Assembly: GCA_964428185.1 (NCBI GenBank)
Contig: CAYRXH010000024.1
Span: 1-30,593, forward strand
DNA length: 30,593 bases
Reading direction: 5' to 3'
DNA from: CAYMAZ01 sp964428185
GTDB lineage: Bacteria > Bacteroidota > Bacteroidia > Bacteroidales > DTU049
Shown here piece after piece: positions 1 through 8,563 of this stretch. Every line of letters starts with the position of its first letter. The stretch's first letter is position 1. A program made the translations under genes and the position numbers. The notes beneath the pieces were generated by a model. That model was not told where the DNA came from and searched no databases. It was given only the letters and a program-made list of their open reading frames with translations.

Positions 1-2023
1 CAGGCAGTACACTCAACAATCCGAGTATTGCCAATCCCGTGGCTTCACCATCTACAACAACATTATATTATGTCACTGCCACCGAAGGTGCTTGCGAAAG
101 TATTGACTCAGTTCTTGTCACTGTAAATCCCCAGATGGATGCCACAATCACTTCAGGAACAGCTTANNNNNNNNNNNNNNNNNNNNNNNNNNNNNNNNNN
201 NNNNNNNNNNNNNNNNNNNNNNNNNNNNNNNNNNNNNNNNNNNNNNNNNNNNNNNNNNNNNNNNNNCATTGCAGCTGGATGCAGGTGCAGGATATACAAG
301 CTACAACTGGAACCCCGCAGGAACTAATCAGACCTATGATGTGACAACCGCAGGTACTTATGCGGTTACTGTTACCGACGGCAACACCTGTCAGGGAACA
401 GACCAGATTCTTGTCACTGTAAATCCCCAGATGGATGCCACAATCACTTCAGGAACAGCTTATTGCAATAATGATGCTTCCGTTCCCTTCACTGCTGTGG
501 ATGGTGGCGGCACATGGACGGGCAACAGCATTTCCTCAGGAGGCGTCTTTGACCCCGTTGCTGCAGGTGCCGGAGTTCACGAAATCATTTACACCATCGG
601 TGGAATGTGCGGTGATGCCGACTCGGTGGATGTGACGGTGTATGCTGCTCCTTTAATCTACCTCGGGGCTGACACCACACTTTGCGACGGCAACACATTG
701 CAGCTGGATGCAGGTGCAGGATATACAAGCTACAACTGGAACCCCGCAGGTAGCAATCAAACATATACTGTCAATTCAGCCGGAACCTATCAGGTCAGTG
801 TGACAGATGCCAACAGTTGTCAAGGAACAGATGAAATTGATGTAGCTTATACCCCACAATCAAATGCTGATATTACAGCGAGCAGTCCTTTCTGCAGCAA
901 TGACAGTCTGGTAAGTTTCTCAGCGGTTGATCTAGGAGGAACATGGACAGGGAATGGTATTACCAATCCTACAAACGGCACTTTTGACCCATCATCAGCC
1001 GGTGCAGGTACCCATGAGGTAATTTACACGATAGCAGGTCTTTGTGGCGATGCGGATACAGCATATATTGAAGTTTTTGCAGCACCTGAGCCTGATCTGG
1101 GCTCAATTACGCAGATATGCGAAGACAGTTCTTTCACCCTTGATGCCGGTGGCGGATATGTTTCATACAACTGGTCACCATCAGGCAGTTCACAAACCAT
1201 GCTGGTTACTACAGAAGGGACATACAGTGTGACAGTAACCGACAGCAACGGATGCAGCGAAAGCACGTCAATTACAATGACAGTAGAGCCTTGGGCTGAT
1301 GCAAGCATCACCCCTTCTGGTCCATGGTGTGATAATTCAGCCACAGTGACACTCACAGCAGCTGAGGGCGGCGGATTGTGGTCAGGAACCGGAATGAGCA
1401 GCAGCGGTGTATTTGATCCTTCTGCAGCAGGTTCCGGAAGTCATCAGATCATTTATACCATAGCCGGGCCCTGCGGGGATGCCGATACTACAGATATTCT
1501 TGTCAATGAGTCTCCTCTGCTGACAATCAATGTGACTCCCGAAACATGTGAAGGATCTAATGACGCTATCATGGAGTTGAGTATTTCAGGCGGGACATCT
1601 CCCTACGATGTATTATGGAACAATGGTGCAACGAGCCTGCTCCTGGAAAACCTCATGCCCGGCACATATTCAGTTGTTGTGACAGATGCTAACACATGCA
1701 GTAAAACAGCGCAGAGAACAGTGATTGCAGCAACTAACGATTGTTTTGCAGCCAATGTATTTCTTCCCAATGTATTTTCACCCAACGGTGACGGTGAAAA
1801 TGATGTGCTGTATGTGAGAGGAGAAGGCATTCAGTATCTTGAGCTGATCATATATAACCGCTGGGGAGAGAAAATATTTGAAACCGCAGACCAGAAAAAC
1901 GGATGGGATGGCACATACAAAGGGATGAAAGTGGATGCAGGCGTGTACAGTTATATTCTGACAGCAGAATTTTCAGGAAATGTGACCAAAACACTCCAGG
2001 GTACTGTAACTGTAGTCTATTAA
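1..2023 (+). CDS. Repetitive secreted surface protein, 3' part, with type IX (type B) sorting domain
   Basis: This is the C-terminal part of a large secreted protein; its start lies left of the window. The reading frame opens at base 3, is broken by the 100-N gap, and continues in another frame from 269. It consists of repeated Ig/PKD-like modules. One module type carries a G-TWTG-FDP-IYTI-CGDAD signature (near 505-625, 935-1055 and 1372-1495); the other carries LDAG-GY-SYNW and GTY-V-VTD. A SprB-like repeat follows (about 1510-1725, ISGGTSPY then GTYSVVVTDAN). The last 90 or so residues, from FLPNVFSPNGDGENDVL through YNRWGE and WDGTY to the end, are the gliding-motility-associated C-terminal domain used as a type IX secretion signal. 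Such proteins are exported to the cell surface as adhesins or motility proteins; which of these applies is unknown. The apparent frame change is most likely an artefact of the wrong gap length. Confidence 0.88.
112..750 (+). repeat. Tandem 429-bp (143-codon) repeat, collapsed at the assembly gap
   Basis: Bases 112-166 are identical to 408-462, and bases 267-321 are identical to 696-750. The right-hand copies lie exactly 429 bp apart. Both identical blocks are 55 nt long and abut the N run, so the gap sits inside a second copy of the 408-750 segment. Further diverged copies of the same protein module continue to about 1500. Confidence 0.88.
167..266. other. Assembly gap (100 N)
   Basis: Exactly 100 N, the conventional filler for a gap of unknown size. 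The repeat copy at 463-695 predicts a true length of 233 bp (or 233 plus a multiple of 429), which would restore a single reading frame through the gene. Confidence 0.97.
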
Positions 2024-3912
2024 TGAGAAATTATCAGAGGTCTGCTGATCACTTTACCGCTTGAGGAATAAACATTGATCATGTAATATCCTGCCGGATA
2101 GTTTCTTGTTTGGATTGTCAGTGATCCGGTAAAATCATTCCTGAACACAGAATTTCCTTTGATATCTGTCATTTCAAGTGTTTGTTTATCTGAATTCTCA
2201 GTGAGAACAGCCACAAATTCTGAACAAGGATTAGGAAACAGTATAAGCTGTTCATTATTTGTCTGATGTGTCAAACCGGCCGGAAAGTTGGTCATTGGGA
2301 AACTGGCATGAGAAGGGTACTGACTGCTGCACCAAATGATATTTGAGGCAATCAGGGTATCTCCAGCCACATACATGGCACCTCCGTTATTGAGATTATT
2401 GTCAAAACGGGGATAATTTGATGAACTGACATTAATTCGTATTTTATGGCCGGGCAGAAATGTATGCGCAATATCATACAGATTGATTTCAATCTCATAC
2501 ACCTGACCGGCTTGCATAAACACGGTATCATTGACAGTATATCCTTCTCTGAATCTGGCACGCATAATATCATCCCTGAGAATGATTGAGCGTTGATCGG
2601 GATAAACATCAGTGAGGCGGACAGCAAAGTCAGTATCAATACGATCGGATGACACATTAAGAATAATTTTGATCCGCCCTTCAACGGTGACGGACTGAGA
2701 AAGTTCTTCGGTAGAAAAGACGACAATATCATTTCGTGATTCTACCAACGGACTCTGATCATAGGGTCCCTGAAGCAAATCCTGCCTGAGTGTCATACTC
2801 CCGACAGTGGGTGAAGGATCTGCAGGATCATAGAGATAGTTTCTGAATGTATTTGATGTCAGCGGAGCTGTTGATCTGAGGCTGCCATCGTCATGCATAT
2901 ACAGTGTCACTTCAGAATACTGATGAGCTGGCCACTGGTTTGTTCCGTGCCATGTCATAGGTCCGGGCATAAAATAGTGAATAACGGGTTCATTTTCCCA
3001 GTTGTTTGAAATGTTTCGAAGATAAAAGTCAAAGAAATTGAGTGCCAGAGAATCGCTCCAGCCAGCAGCTTCAGGAAAATAGAGCTCTCCCTGTTGTCCT
3101 GTTCCCACCTGAGCAGTTCCGAATCCTCCATGTGCCCAAGGACCGATGAGCATTTTGTGTTTATCTCTTACGCTGAGTGGTGCCTGAGATTGCAGTCCCT
3201 CAAAAAACTCAAGCATTACCTGAATATTATGGTCATACCATCCAGCAATCATCAATAAGGGAATTTCTATTTCGGAGGGATAAAAGGTATTGCTTTCGGA
3301 ATATAACCAAAGGTTATTGTAATGAGGATTAGCAAGCAGAATTGGTGACAATCCGTATCCCAGATTATCCAGTTGTTCCACATATTCTGTACGCATAACA
3401 CCACCTGGGAAATATTCCAGATATGAAAATTGAGGTGCCGCAACCAGAGGTGCCGCACAGATGTGTGAAGGATGCTGTTCTCTGGCAGTCATATATTGAA
3501 CCCTACCAAGAGCAGAAGGACCCCAGGTTCCCACTTTCCCGTTTGACCATGGCTGTTGTGATATCCACTCAATCACGTCATATCCGTCTTCCCCCCTGTT
3601 TGGTTGAGCAATTGCAGCAGCAGCAGAGCCATAGAAGCCTCTCCAGTCAACAATGACAAAGGCATAGGGACATGCAGCCAGATTAGTTCCAAAACCCATT
3701 GGTAGTCCCAGACGGTATAAGAGCCGGTTGTATGGGGTTTGTATAAGAATTACCGGATACTGAACAGCACCTGTGGTATCAAACATATGACAATCGGCAG
3801 CAAGAAACAAACCATCCCGCATGGGAATCATCCGTTCCATTGGCTGAAGTATCTGAGCATGGTTCATAATTGAAAACACACTGAACAGCAAAATAAACAG
3901 TGATTTTTTCAT
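2020..3912 (-). CDS. Secreted CocE/NonD-type (X-Pro dipeptidyl-peptidase S15 family) hydrolase with type IX sorting domain
   Basis: 630 residues. An N-terminal signal peptide (MKKSLFILLF..., probably cut after HAQ) is followed by an alpha/beta-hydrolase domain of the S15/CocE family. The likely catalytic triad is Ser133 in GPSALG, Asp227 in GWYDHN and His261 in GPWAHGG. The usual family nucleophile elbow is G-x-S-Y-x-G; here the Tyr is Ala. A PepX_C-like beta-sandwich follows (about 350-540). The last 75 residues, starting LILFPNPCSEF and ending with a GYYMINVYSSSGK-type strand pattern, are a type A type IX sorting domain, so the enzyme should be exported across the outer membrane. Family members cleave X-Pro dipeptides, cocaine-type esters or glutaryl-cephalosporins; the substrate here cannot be told. 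The stop codon overlaps that of the convergent adhesin gene. Upstream, TAATTTTA (3933-3940) is a one-mismatch -7 box. Confidence 0.9.
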   Translation of the reverse strand: MKKSLFILLFSVFSIMNHAQILQPMERMIPMRDGLFLAADCHMFDTTGAVQYPVILIQTPYNRLLYRLGLPMGFGTNLAACPYAFVIVDWRGFYGSAAAAIAQPNRGEDGYDVIEWISQQPWSNGKVGTWGPSALGRVQYMTAREQHPSHICAAPLVAAPQFSYLEYFPGGVMRTEYVEQLDNLGYGLSPILLANPHYNNLWLYSESNTFYPSEIEIPLLMIAGWYDHNIQVMLEFFEGLQSQAPLSVRDKHKMLIGPWAHGGFGTAQVGTGQQGELYFPEAAGWSDSLALNFFDFYLRNISNNWENEPVIHYFMPGPMTWHGTNQWPAHQYSEVTLYMHDDGSLRSTAPLTSNTFRNYLYDPADPSPTVGSMTLRQDLLQGPYDQSPLVESRNDIVVFSTEELSQSVTVEGRIKIILNVSSDRIDTDFAVRLTDVYPDQRSIILRDDIMRARFREGYTVNDTVFMQAGQVYEIEINLYDIAHTFLPGHKIRINVSSSNYPRFDNNLNNGGAMYVAGDTLIASNIIWCSSQYPSHASFPMTNFPAGLTHQTNNEQLILFPNPCSEFVAVLTENSDKQTLEMTDIKGNSVFRNDFTGSLTIQTRNYPAGYYMINVYSSSGKVISRPLIISH

Positions 3913-3969
3913 AATTCAATTGTTTTAGACACTAAAATTACACCGAAATTCTCTAATACCCTATATAAT

Positions 3970-4005
3970 AAAAAAAAAAAACTGCCTCCTCAAAGAAAGC
4001 AGTTT
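3970..4005 (-). terminator. Intrinsic terminator of the ftsK-lolA operon
   Basis: On the minus strand a 7-bp stem AAACTGC/GCAGTTT (4005-3999 and 3985-3979) with a 13-nt loop runs into a long U tract (the A run at 3970-3980 of the plus strand). It lies 21 bp past the lolA stop. Confidence 0.8.
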
Positions 4006-4026
4006 CCACAAAATATCTGAGCGAAT

Positions 4027-4665
4027 TTATCTCATATCAGTAATCACCACACCCGGATAATCAACCTTGTTGAAGGTAAAACGTGAAGGGTGAATATTGG
4101 GATTTTCGTGAAATTTGTCAACCACATAAGTATATGTACTACCATTTTTGTCATAGATTGTGGAACTAACAACCATTTTGGCAGCCTTGTCAATTTCCAG
4201 TCTAATTTTGAAGAAAGACTGTGTTTTATTGGGAGTCAGGTCAACAACCTGAATAGTTTTTCCACCTTTGGGCATTTCCTTAATCAGTTTGGCCTTGTAG
4301 TTTTTATTATAAGCAGTGAGCATTTTCATTGGTGTATTATCATCGTTGGGATCCACATCATTGATCTGCACTTCATTGGCATCTTTGAAATATGTCCACA
4401 CTGTTACTCCATCAGAGATCACGAGCTGATCGGCAATATACAGTCTGTATTTATCGCCTTCAATATAGATGGAACCTTTTTTTGATTCCTTGATTTTTTC
4501 AGCAGTATTTTCCATGATATAAGTAAATTCAATGCGCATGGTTTTATAGGACTGCATTTTTGTACTAACACCATCAAGAATTGCTTCTGCCGTTTTGTCT
4601 TTAACCTGGGAAAATGCATGGCTAGCCGGAATAATGAGGGCCAAGAGAAACATGAGTTTTTTCAT
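4027..4665 (-). CDS. lolA: LolA-like outer-membrane lipoprotein carrier protein
   Basis: 212 residues with a signal peptide (MKKLMFLLALIIPASHAFSQ), so periplasmic. The mature protein has the LolA/LolB-like pattern: an N-terminal helix (AEAILDGVSTKMQSYKTMRIEF), then a run of beta strands including GSIYIEGDKYRL, QLVISDGVTVWTY and a conserved RFTFNKVDYPGVVITDMR-like end. LolA collects lipoproteins released by LolCDE at the inner membrane and carries them across the periplasm. Length matches the family (about 200-220). The gene starts 21 bp after the ftsK stop with no promoter between them, so it is cotranscribed with ftsK, an arrangement common in Bacteroidota. A strong terminator follows. The assignment is by overall pattern; LolA has no catalytic motif. 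Confidence 0.8.
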   Translation of the reverse strand: MKKLMFLLALIIPASHAFSQVKDKTAEAILDGVSTKMQSYKTMRIEFTYIMENTAEKIKESKKGSIYIEGDKYRLYIADQLVISDGVTVWTYFKDANEVQINDVDPNDDNTPMKMLTAYNKNYKAKLIKEMPKGGKTIQVVDLTPNKTQSFFKIRLEIDKAAKMVVSSTIYDKNGSTYTYVVDKFHENPNIHPSRFTFNKVDYPGVVITDMR

Positions 4666-4686
4666 AGTAGAATGTTATGTTATTTT

Positions 4687-7149
4687 TTAATTGTTGTAAC
4701 TATTCAATAATTGTTCCAAAGTATCCATATCTTTAATCAACACTTCACGGGCTTTACTTCCTTCAAATGGACCAACAATCCCAGCGGCTTCCATCTGATC
4801 AATGAGTCGGCCTGCTCTGTTATAACCAAGTTTAAGCTTTCTCTGCAGCAATGATGTAGAACCATGCTGGTTCTGAACTATCACACGTGCAGCTTCAGCA
4901 AACATAGGATCACGGTCGTGAGGATCAAAATCCTTCATTCTGTCACCTTCTTCATCTATAACTTCAGGCAGTTCAAATGCTGTGGGATAGGCCTTCTGAC
5001 TTCCGATAAATTCAGCAATTTCTTCTAGTTCGTAAGTATCAATAAAGGCACACTGTAAACGGTCCATTCTGCTACCGTTTGAAAGAAGCATATCTCCCCG
5101 TCCGATGAGTTGATCGGCGCCACTGCTATCAAGAATGGTTCTTGAATCTACTTTTGCTGATACCCTGAATGCTATTCGTGCAGGGAAATTTGCTTTAATC
5201 ACGCCGGTGATGATATTGACTGATGGACGTTGTGTCGCAATCACAAGATGGATGCCAACAGCACGGGCAAGCTGTGCAATACGGGCAATGGGACCTTCAA
5301 TCTCCTTTCCGGCAGTCATGATCAGATCAGCAAACTCATCCACAATCAGAACAATATAGGGTAAAAACTTATGCCCTTCATTGGGATTGAGCCTTCTTGA
5401 CAAAAACTTTTCATTGTATTCCTTGATATTCCTGACATGAGCGTCCTTAAGCAGATTATACCTCTGATCCATTTCTATGGTAAGCCCTTTCAGTGTTCTC
5501 ACAACCTGAGATGTATCTGTAATAATTGCATCTTCTGTATCAGGAAGTTTTGCAAGAAAATGTCGTTCTATCTTTGCAAACAATGGCAGTTCCACCTTTT
5601 TGGGATCCACAAGCACAAACTTCAACTCGGCAGGATGCTTCTTATAAAGCAGTGATGCAATAATCGTATTCAGACCAACAGATTTTCCCTGCCCTGTGGC
5701 ACCGGCCATGAGCAGATGGGGCATTTTGGAGAGATCGGCAATATAGGGTTTGTTGTCAATGGTTTTTCCCAGAGCAACCGGTAGGTCAAAAGATGTATTT
5801 TGAAAATCTGAGCTGGCAACAAGAGATCGGAAAGAAACAGTTTCCGGATTTTTATTGGGAACTTCAATACCTATGGTTCCCTTGCCTGGAATGGGTGCAA
5901 TAATTCGTATTCCAAGTGCGGAGAGTGACAGAGCAATATCATCTTCAAGATTTTTAATTTTTGAAATTCTTACTCCAGGGGCAGGGACAATCTCATACAG
6001 TGTAACTGTGGGACCAACTGTTGCAAAAATCTTGTCAATGCTGACCCCATAATTCTGAAGTGTTGTTTCAATCCTCAGTTTGTTTTCCTCAAGTTCTGCT
6101 TTATCAACAGTAATAGCTCCTGAGCCATGTTCCTTCAGAATATCTATTTTGGGAAAGACATACGATTCAAGATCCTTACGCGGATCATACACAGATTCAA
6201 TAGTTCCATAGTCAGCTCTGTGTTCATCTTCCGATTCATTCTGTCTATATTCGACTATCAGTTCATCTTCTTGATTCGTTATTTCAAATGGAACTGTTCC
6301 CATGTAAAACTCTTCTTGCTTGTCTTTTTTGGAAATCATTGTGTGTTCATCCGAATCGACAACTTGTTCAACAGTTTTCTGTTCGGCTTCGTTTTCCGTT
6401 TCTCCTTCATTGGATTTTAAAACAAATTTCCGGGCATTCTCCTCTTTCGTTTCTTCAGGCACATTGTCTGGAGTTACATCAGTTAAATCCTGTACGTTAT
6501 CAGGCTGTTTCCTTCTTTTTCCCAAACTTTTCAGATATTCGATCATCTTCATATAAAACCCTGGAGTTGTAAAACTGATAAGAACAACTGCTCCAAATAC
6601 AAGAATAAGTATTAATCCTGCAAGGCCGATAATGTTTTTGAAAAACAATGCTGTCTGCACACCAATTGTTCCGGCCAGAATGGTCATATCACCGGATGAG
6701 AAGACTGTACCGAACAAAAGCGAAATATAAATAATATAGAGTAACAGCAATGTCACAATGAAATGAAAGCGTTTGAAAGAAAATGCAAGTAAACGGAGTC
6801 CTATGAGAATAAAAACCGGAATAAACAGGAAGGAAGCAATGCCAAACCAACGCTTAATAAACACATAAGCGATCCATCCGCCAAAATTTCCTGAGACATT
6901 GGATGAAGACTCTGCTTTGAACAGGGCATTCCAGAATCCGTATTCAAAAATATGCTCCTCTCCTTTCCATGTTTTGAGAAATGAAATAAAAGCTACAGTC
7001 ATCAGGATTGCAAAGAGCATCAGAAAAATTCCTGTAATAGTTTTAAATTCCCTGCTTTTAAGAAATGCGGGCGAGGAGGCCACAGACTTTCCGGAAGAGC
7101 CTGATTCCTTTTTCAGTTGGTTTTTTACGGGAGGTTTGGTTTTCCCCAT
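4687..7149 (-). CDS. ftsK: DNA translocase FtsK/SpoIIIE
   Basis: 820 residues, a typical size for Bacteroidota FtsK. The N-terminus is basic, followed by about four to five membrane segments (roughly residues 38-58, 102-124, 128-150, 157-196), an acidic linker (215-330), then the motor. Walker A is GATGQGKS (483-490) and Walker B LIVDEF (602-607). The VDPKKVELPLF and IATQRPS signatures of the FtsK/SpoIIIE ATPase are present. The last 65 or so residues (DPMFAEAARV... to the end) are the winged-helix gamma domain that reads KOPS/SRS-type polar sequences and contacts XerD. FtsK pumps chromosomal DNA through the closing septum and activates dimer resolution; a xerD gene is 12 kb away in the window. 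A TATTTTTG box lies 28 bp upstream. Confidence 0.97.
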   Translation of the reverse strand: MGKTKPPVKNQLKKESGSSGKSVASSPAFLKSREFKTITGIFLMLFAILMTVAFISFLKTWKGEEHIFEYGFWNALFKAESSSNVSGNFGGWIAYVFIKRWFGIASFLFIPVFILIGLRLLAFSFKRFHFIVTLLLLYIIYISLLFGTVFSSGDMTILAGTIGVQTALFFKNIIGLAGLILILVFGAVVLISFTTPGFYMKMIEYLKSLGKRRKQPDNVQDLTDVTPDNVPEETKEENARKFVLKSNEGETENEAEQKTVEQVVDSDEHTMISKKDKQEEFYMGTVPFEITNQEDELIVEYRQNESEDEHRADYGTIESVYDPRKDLESYVFPKIDILKEHGSGAITVDKAELEENKLRIETTLQNYGVSIDKIFATVGPTVTLYEIVPAPGVRISKIKNLEDDIALSLSALGIRIIAPIPGKGTIGIEVPNKNPETVSFRSLVASSDFQNTSFDLPVALGKTIDNKPYIADLSKMPHLLMAGATGQGKSVGLNTIIASLLYKKHPAELKFVLVDPKKVELPLFAKIERHFLAKLPDTEDAIITDTSQVVRTLKGLTIEMDQRYNLLKDAHVRNIKEYNEKFLSRRLNPNEGHKFLPYIVLIVDEFADLIMTAGKEIEGPIARIAQLARAVGIHLVIATQRPSVNIITGVIKANFPARIAFRVSAKVDSRTILDSSGADQLIGRGDMLLSNGSRMDRLQCAFIDTYELEEIAEFIGSQKAYPTAFELPEVIDEEGDRMKDFDPHDRDPMFAEAARVIVQNQHGSTSLLQRKLKLGYNRAGRLIDQMEAAGIVGPFEGSKAREVLIKDMDTLEQLLNSYNN

Positions 7150-7176
7150 TACAGAATGATATTCACTTTAAAAACG

Positions 7177-7184
7177 CAAAAATA
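7177..7184 (-). promoter_or_regulatory. -7 box of the ftsK promoter
   Basis: TATTTTTG on the minus strand; predicted start of transcription near 7173, leader about 24 nt. It lies inside the U tract of the terminator of the preceding gene, so terminator and promoter are interleaved. Confidence 0.65.
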
Positions 7185-7213
7185 ATAAAAAAGCTGTCAA
7201 AACTGACAGCTTT
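7178..7213 (-). terminator. Intrinsic terminator of the 7240-7911 gene
   Basis: A perfect 10-bp stem AAAGCTGTCA/TGACAGCTTT (7190-7199 and 7204-7213) with a 4-nt loop, followed on the minus strand by UUUAUUAUUUUU. It sits 26 bp after the stop codon. Confidence 0.85.
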
Positions 7214-7239
7214 CAAATGATATATCATCAACAAAGTTT

Positions 7240-7911
7240 TTAACCGCCAAGCATTCCTTTGAACTCATCCCAACTGATTTCTTCAAAATCACTGGGGATC
7301 ATAAATTCAGTGTCTTTCACTTTTGCTTTCTTGGCTTCTGCTGCAGAATAAATAATTTTTCCTTCTTCGGTTTCCATGATATACTCAAGCGGATATCCTA
7401 TAAGTCCGTCAAACTGCTGAGCAAAGTTCATGGCAGGAGTTCCGATCTGAGTTGTGTACCAAACAACAGTAGTATGCTCTTCGTCATACTCATCAAGAGT
7501 GATGTATTCAGCTTTTTTGCATTCAAAACCGACAATGGTTTTTGTTTCATCAATATAATTGATTTTGGGTTTGGCCTTTTCACCGATTGATTCCATTGCA
7601 GCCTCTTTGGTCATTTTTGAATACATTTTCTGTCCCATGGCATTGACAAGGATGAGGGTGCTTGAATCAGCGGCATTTGTTATGGTGACCAGCGAAACGC
7701 CCTGTATTAGGTATTCAGTTTTGGTTTGGGTTTCACTCACCAGCACTGTAAACTCTTTGGGTTGCATAGATAAGGTGGCAGCGTCCCAAGTGCCATCATA
7801 AGTAATTGAGAATGTGATTGTTCCTGTAAACGGTTTTGCTTTTTTCTGTGCAAAACCGGTACTTAGACCTACCATCAGCAAAACGACAACCAATGTAGTG
7901 AATTTTTTCAT
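7240..7911 (-). CDS. Secreted DUF4412-like protein
   Basis: 223 residues with a clear signal peptide (MKKFTTLVVVLLMVGLSTGFAQ), so periplasmic or surface. The mature part begins FTGTITFSITYDG and contains strand-rich segments, a central IVGFECKKAEYIT and a VVWYTTQIG motif. This order (a GTI-F start, 'yl-qg' strands, a G-ecKKA element, then 'vWyt') is what I associate with Bacteroidota DUF4412/GLPGLI-like proteins of unknown function. No catalytic residues are evident. The gene is a single unit: its own promoter box (TAACTTTG, 7965-7958) and its own terminator. The family name is a judgement by eye and could be wrong; a secreted strand-rich protein is certain. Confidence 0.7.
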   Translation of the reverse strand: MKKFTTLVVVLLMVGLSTGFAQKKAKPFTGTITFSITYDGTWDAATLSMQPKEFTVLVSETQTKTEYLIQGVSLVTITNAADSSTLILVNAMGQKMYSKMTKEAAMESIGEKAKPKINYIDETKTIVGFECKKAEYITLDEYDEEHTTVVWYTTQIGTPAMNFAQQFDGLIGYPLEYIMETEEGKIIYSAAEAKKAKVKDTEFMIPSDFEEISWDEFKGMLGG

Positions 7912-7957
7912 TGTAAGATATTTTAATGGTTAATAATCAAATTGAGATATAAACGGG

Positions 7958-7965
7958 CAAAGTTA
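7958..7965 (-). promoter_or_regulatory. -7 box of the DUF4412-like gene
   Basis: TAACTTTG on the minus strand, 46 bp from the start codon. A TTG (7981-7979) lies 13 bp upstream. An inverted repeat GACAAT-N8-ATTGTC (7977-7996) overlaps the upstream promoter region and could be an operator. Confidence 0.6.
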
Positions 7966-8290
7966 GCAAAAATTATGACAATGTATCACTATTGTCCGGA
8001 AAAAAACATTAAAAGTTTGAAAAGCCTTGAAAATATTGTGTTTTTAAGAAACTTTTGCAAACCGGGCTTACTTTTGAAAATGGCAAATTTGTAAATATAA
8101 AACACTCACATTCAAATAATTATGTTTTGAAAGACGTACTTTTTAATTTATCGGGCAATTGTGACAATGTATTTAAAAATAGAAAACAGTGTATTTTTAA
8201 CGACCAAAGGAGATTGGGGTGGTATTTACAGGATAACATTTTGTAATAAAAATTGATATGCTAATCTGTAAAGCGTCTTTGATATTATTT
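7966..8290. other. Intergenic stretch without a supported gene
   Basis: A+T-rich. A 63-codon open frame at 8055-8246 (plus) has no promoter box, signal peptide or recognisable pattern and is not called. The 11-mer TGACAATGTAT occurs twice (7976-7986 and 8162-8172). Nothing else recognisable. Confidence 0.5.
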
Positions 8291-8324
8291 TAAAAGGCAA
8301 AAGCACTCTTGCGAGTGCTTTTGC
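8291..8324 (-). terminator. Terminator directly abutting tRNA-Asp
   Basis: A perfect 12-bp stem GCAAAAGCACTC/GAGTGCTTTTGC (8324-8313 and 8308-8297) closed by a GCAA (GNRA-type) tetraloop on the minus strand, then C-UUUUA. The first base of the stem is the tRNA discriminator base. Confidence 0.85.
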
Positions 8325-8398
8325 GGTCCGGACGGGACTCGAACCCGCGACCCCATGCGTGACAGGCATGTATTCTAACCAAACTGAACTACCGGACC
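8324..8398 (-). tRNA. tRNA-Asp (anticodon GTC)
   Basis: 75 nt. Acceptor stem GGTCCGG/CCGGACC with discriminator G; anticodon arm CATGC-CTGTCAC-GCATG gives GTC; T arm GCGGG-TTCGAGT-CCCGT. CCA is not encoded. The A+T-rich promoter region with a TATTTTTG box lies just upstream. Confidence 0.97.
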
Positions 8399-8410
8399 GT
8401 TTTCCGATTG

Positions 8411-8418
8411 CAAAAATA
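8411..8418 (-). promoter_or_regulatory. Promoter of tRNA-Asp
   Basis: -7 box TATTTTTG, with TTTG (8439-8436) 17 bp upstream as the -33 element: the classical Bacteroidota arrangement. The predicted start is about 9 nt before the tRNA. Confidence 0.7.
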
Positions 8419-8538
8419 ATATAATTTTTGATATACAAACATCAATTATTTAAATTTTTTATTGATTTTTTGGTGCCTTGTGTGTTTTATTATTAAAAAT
8501 CAAATGAAAACATTTCTTTTTATTGTAGAAAAATTATT

Positions 8539-8546
8539 TAATTTTG
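8539..8546 (+). promoter_or_regulatory. -7 box of the 8564 gene
   Basis: TAATTTTG, 17 bp before the chosen ATG. It supports the start at 8564, because the in-frame ATG at 8504 would lie upstream of the promoter. A TTG (8523-8525) lies 13 bp upstream of the box. Confidence 0.6.
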
Positions 8547-8563
8547 AAAAAAACATATTTAAT

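Noticed and set aside
8055..8246. 63-codon open frame
   Set aside because: No promoter box, signal peptide, recognisable pattern or operon context; codons look like random A+T-rich sequence.
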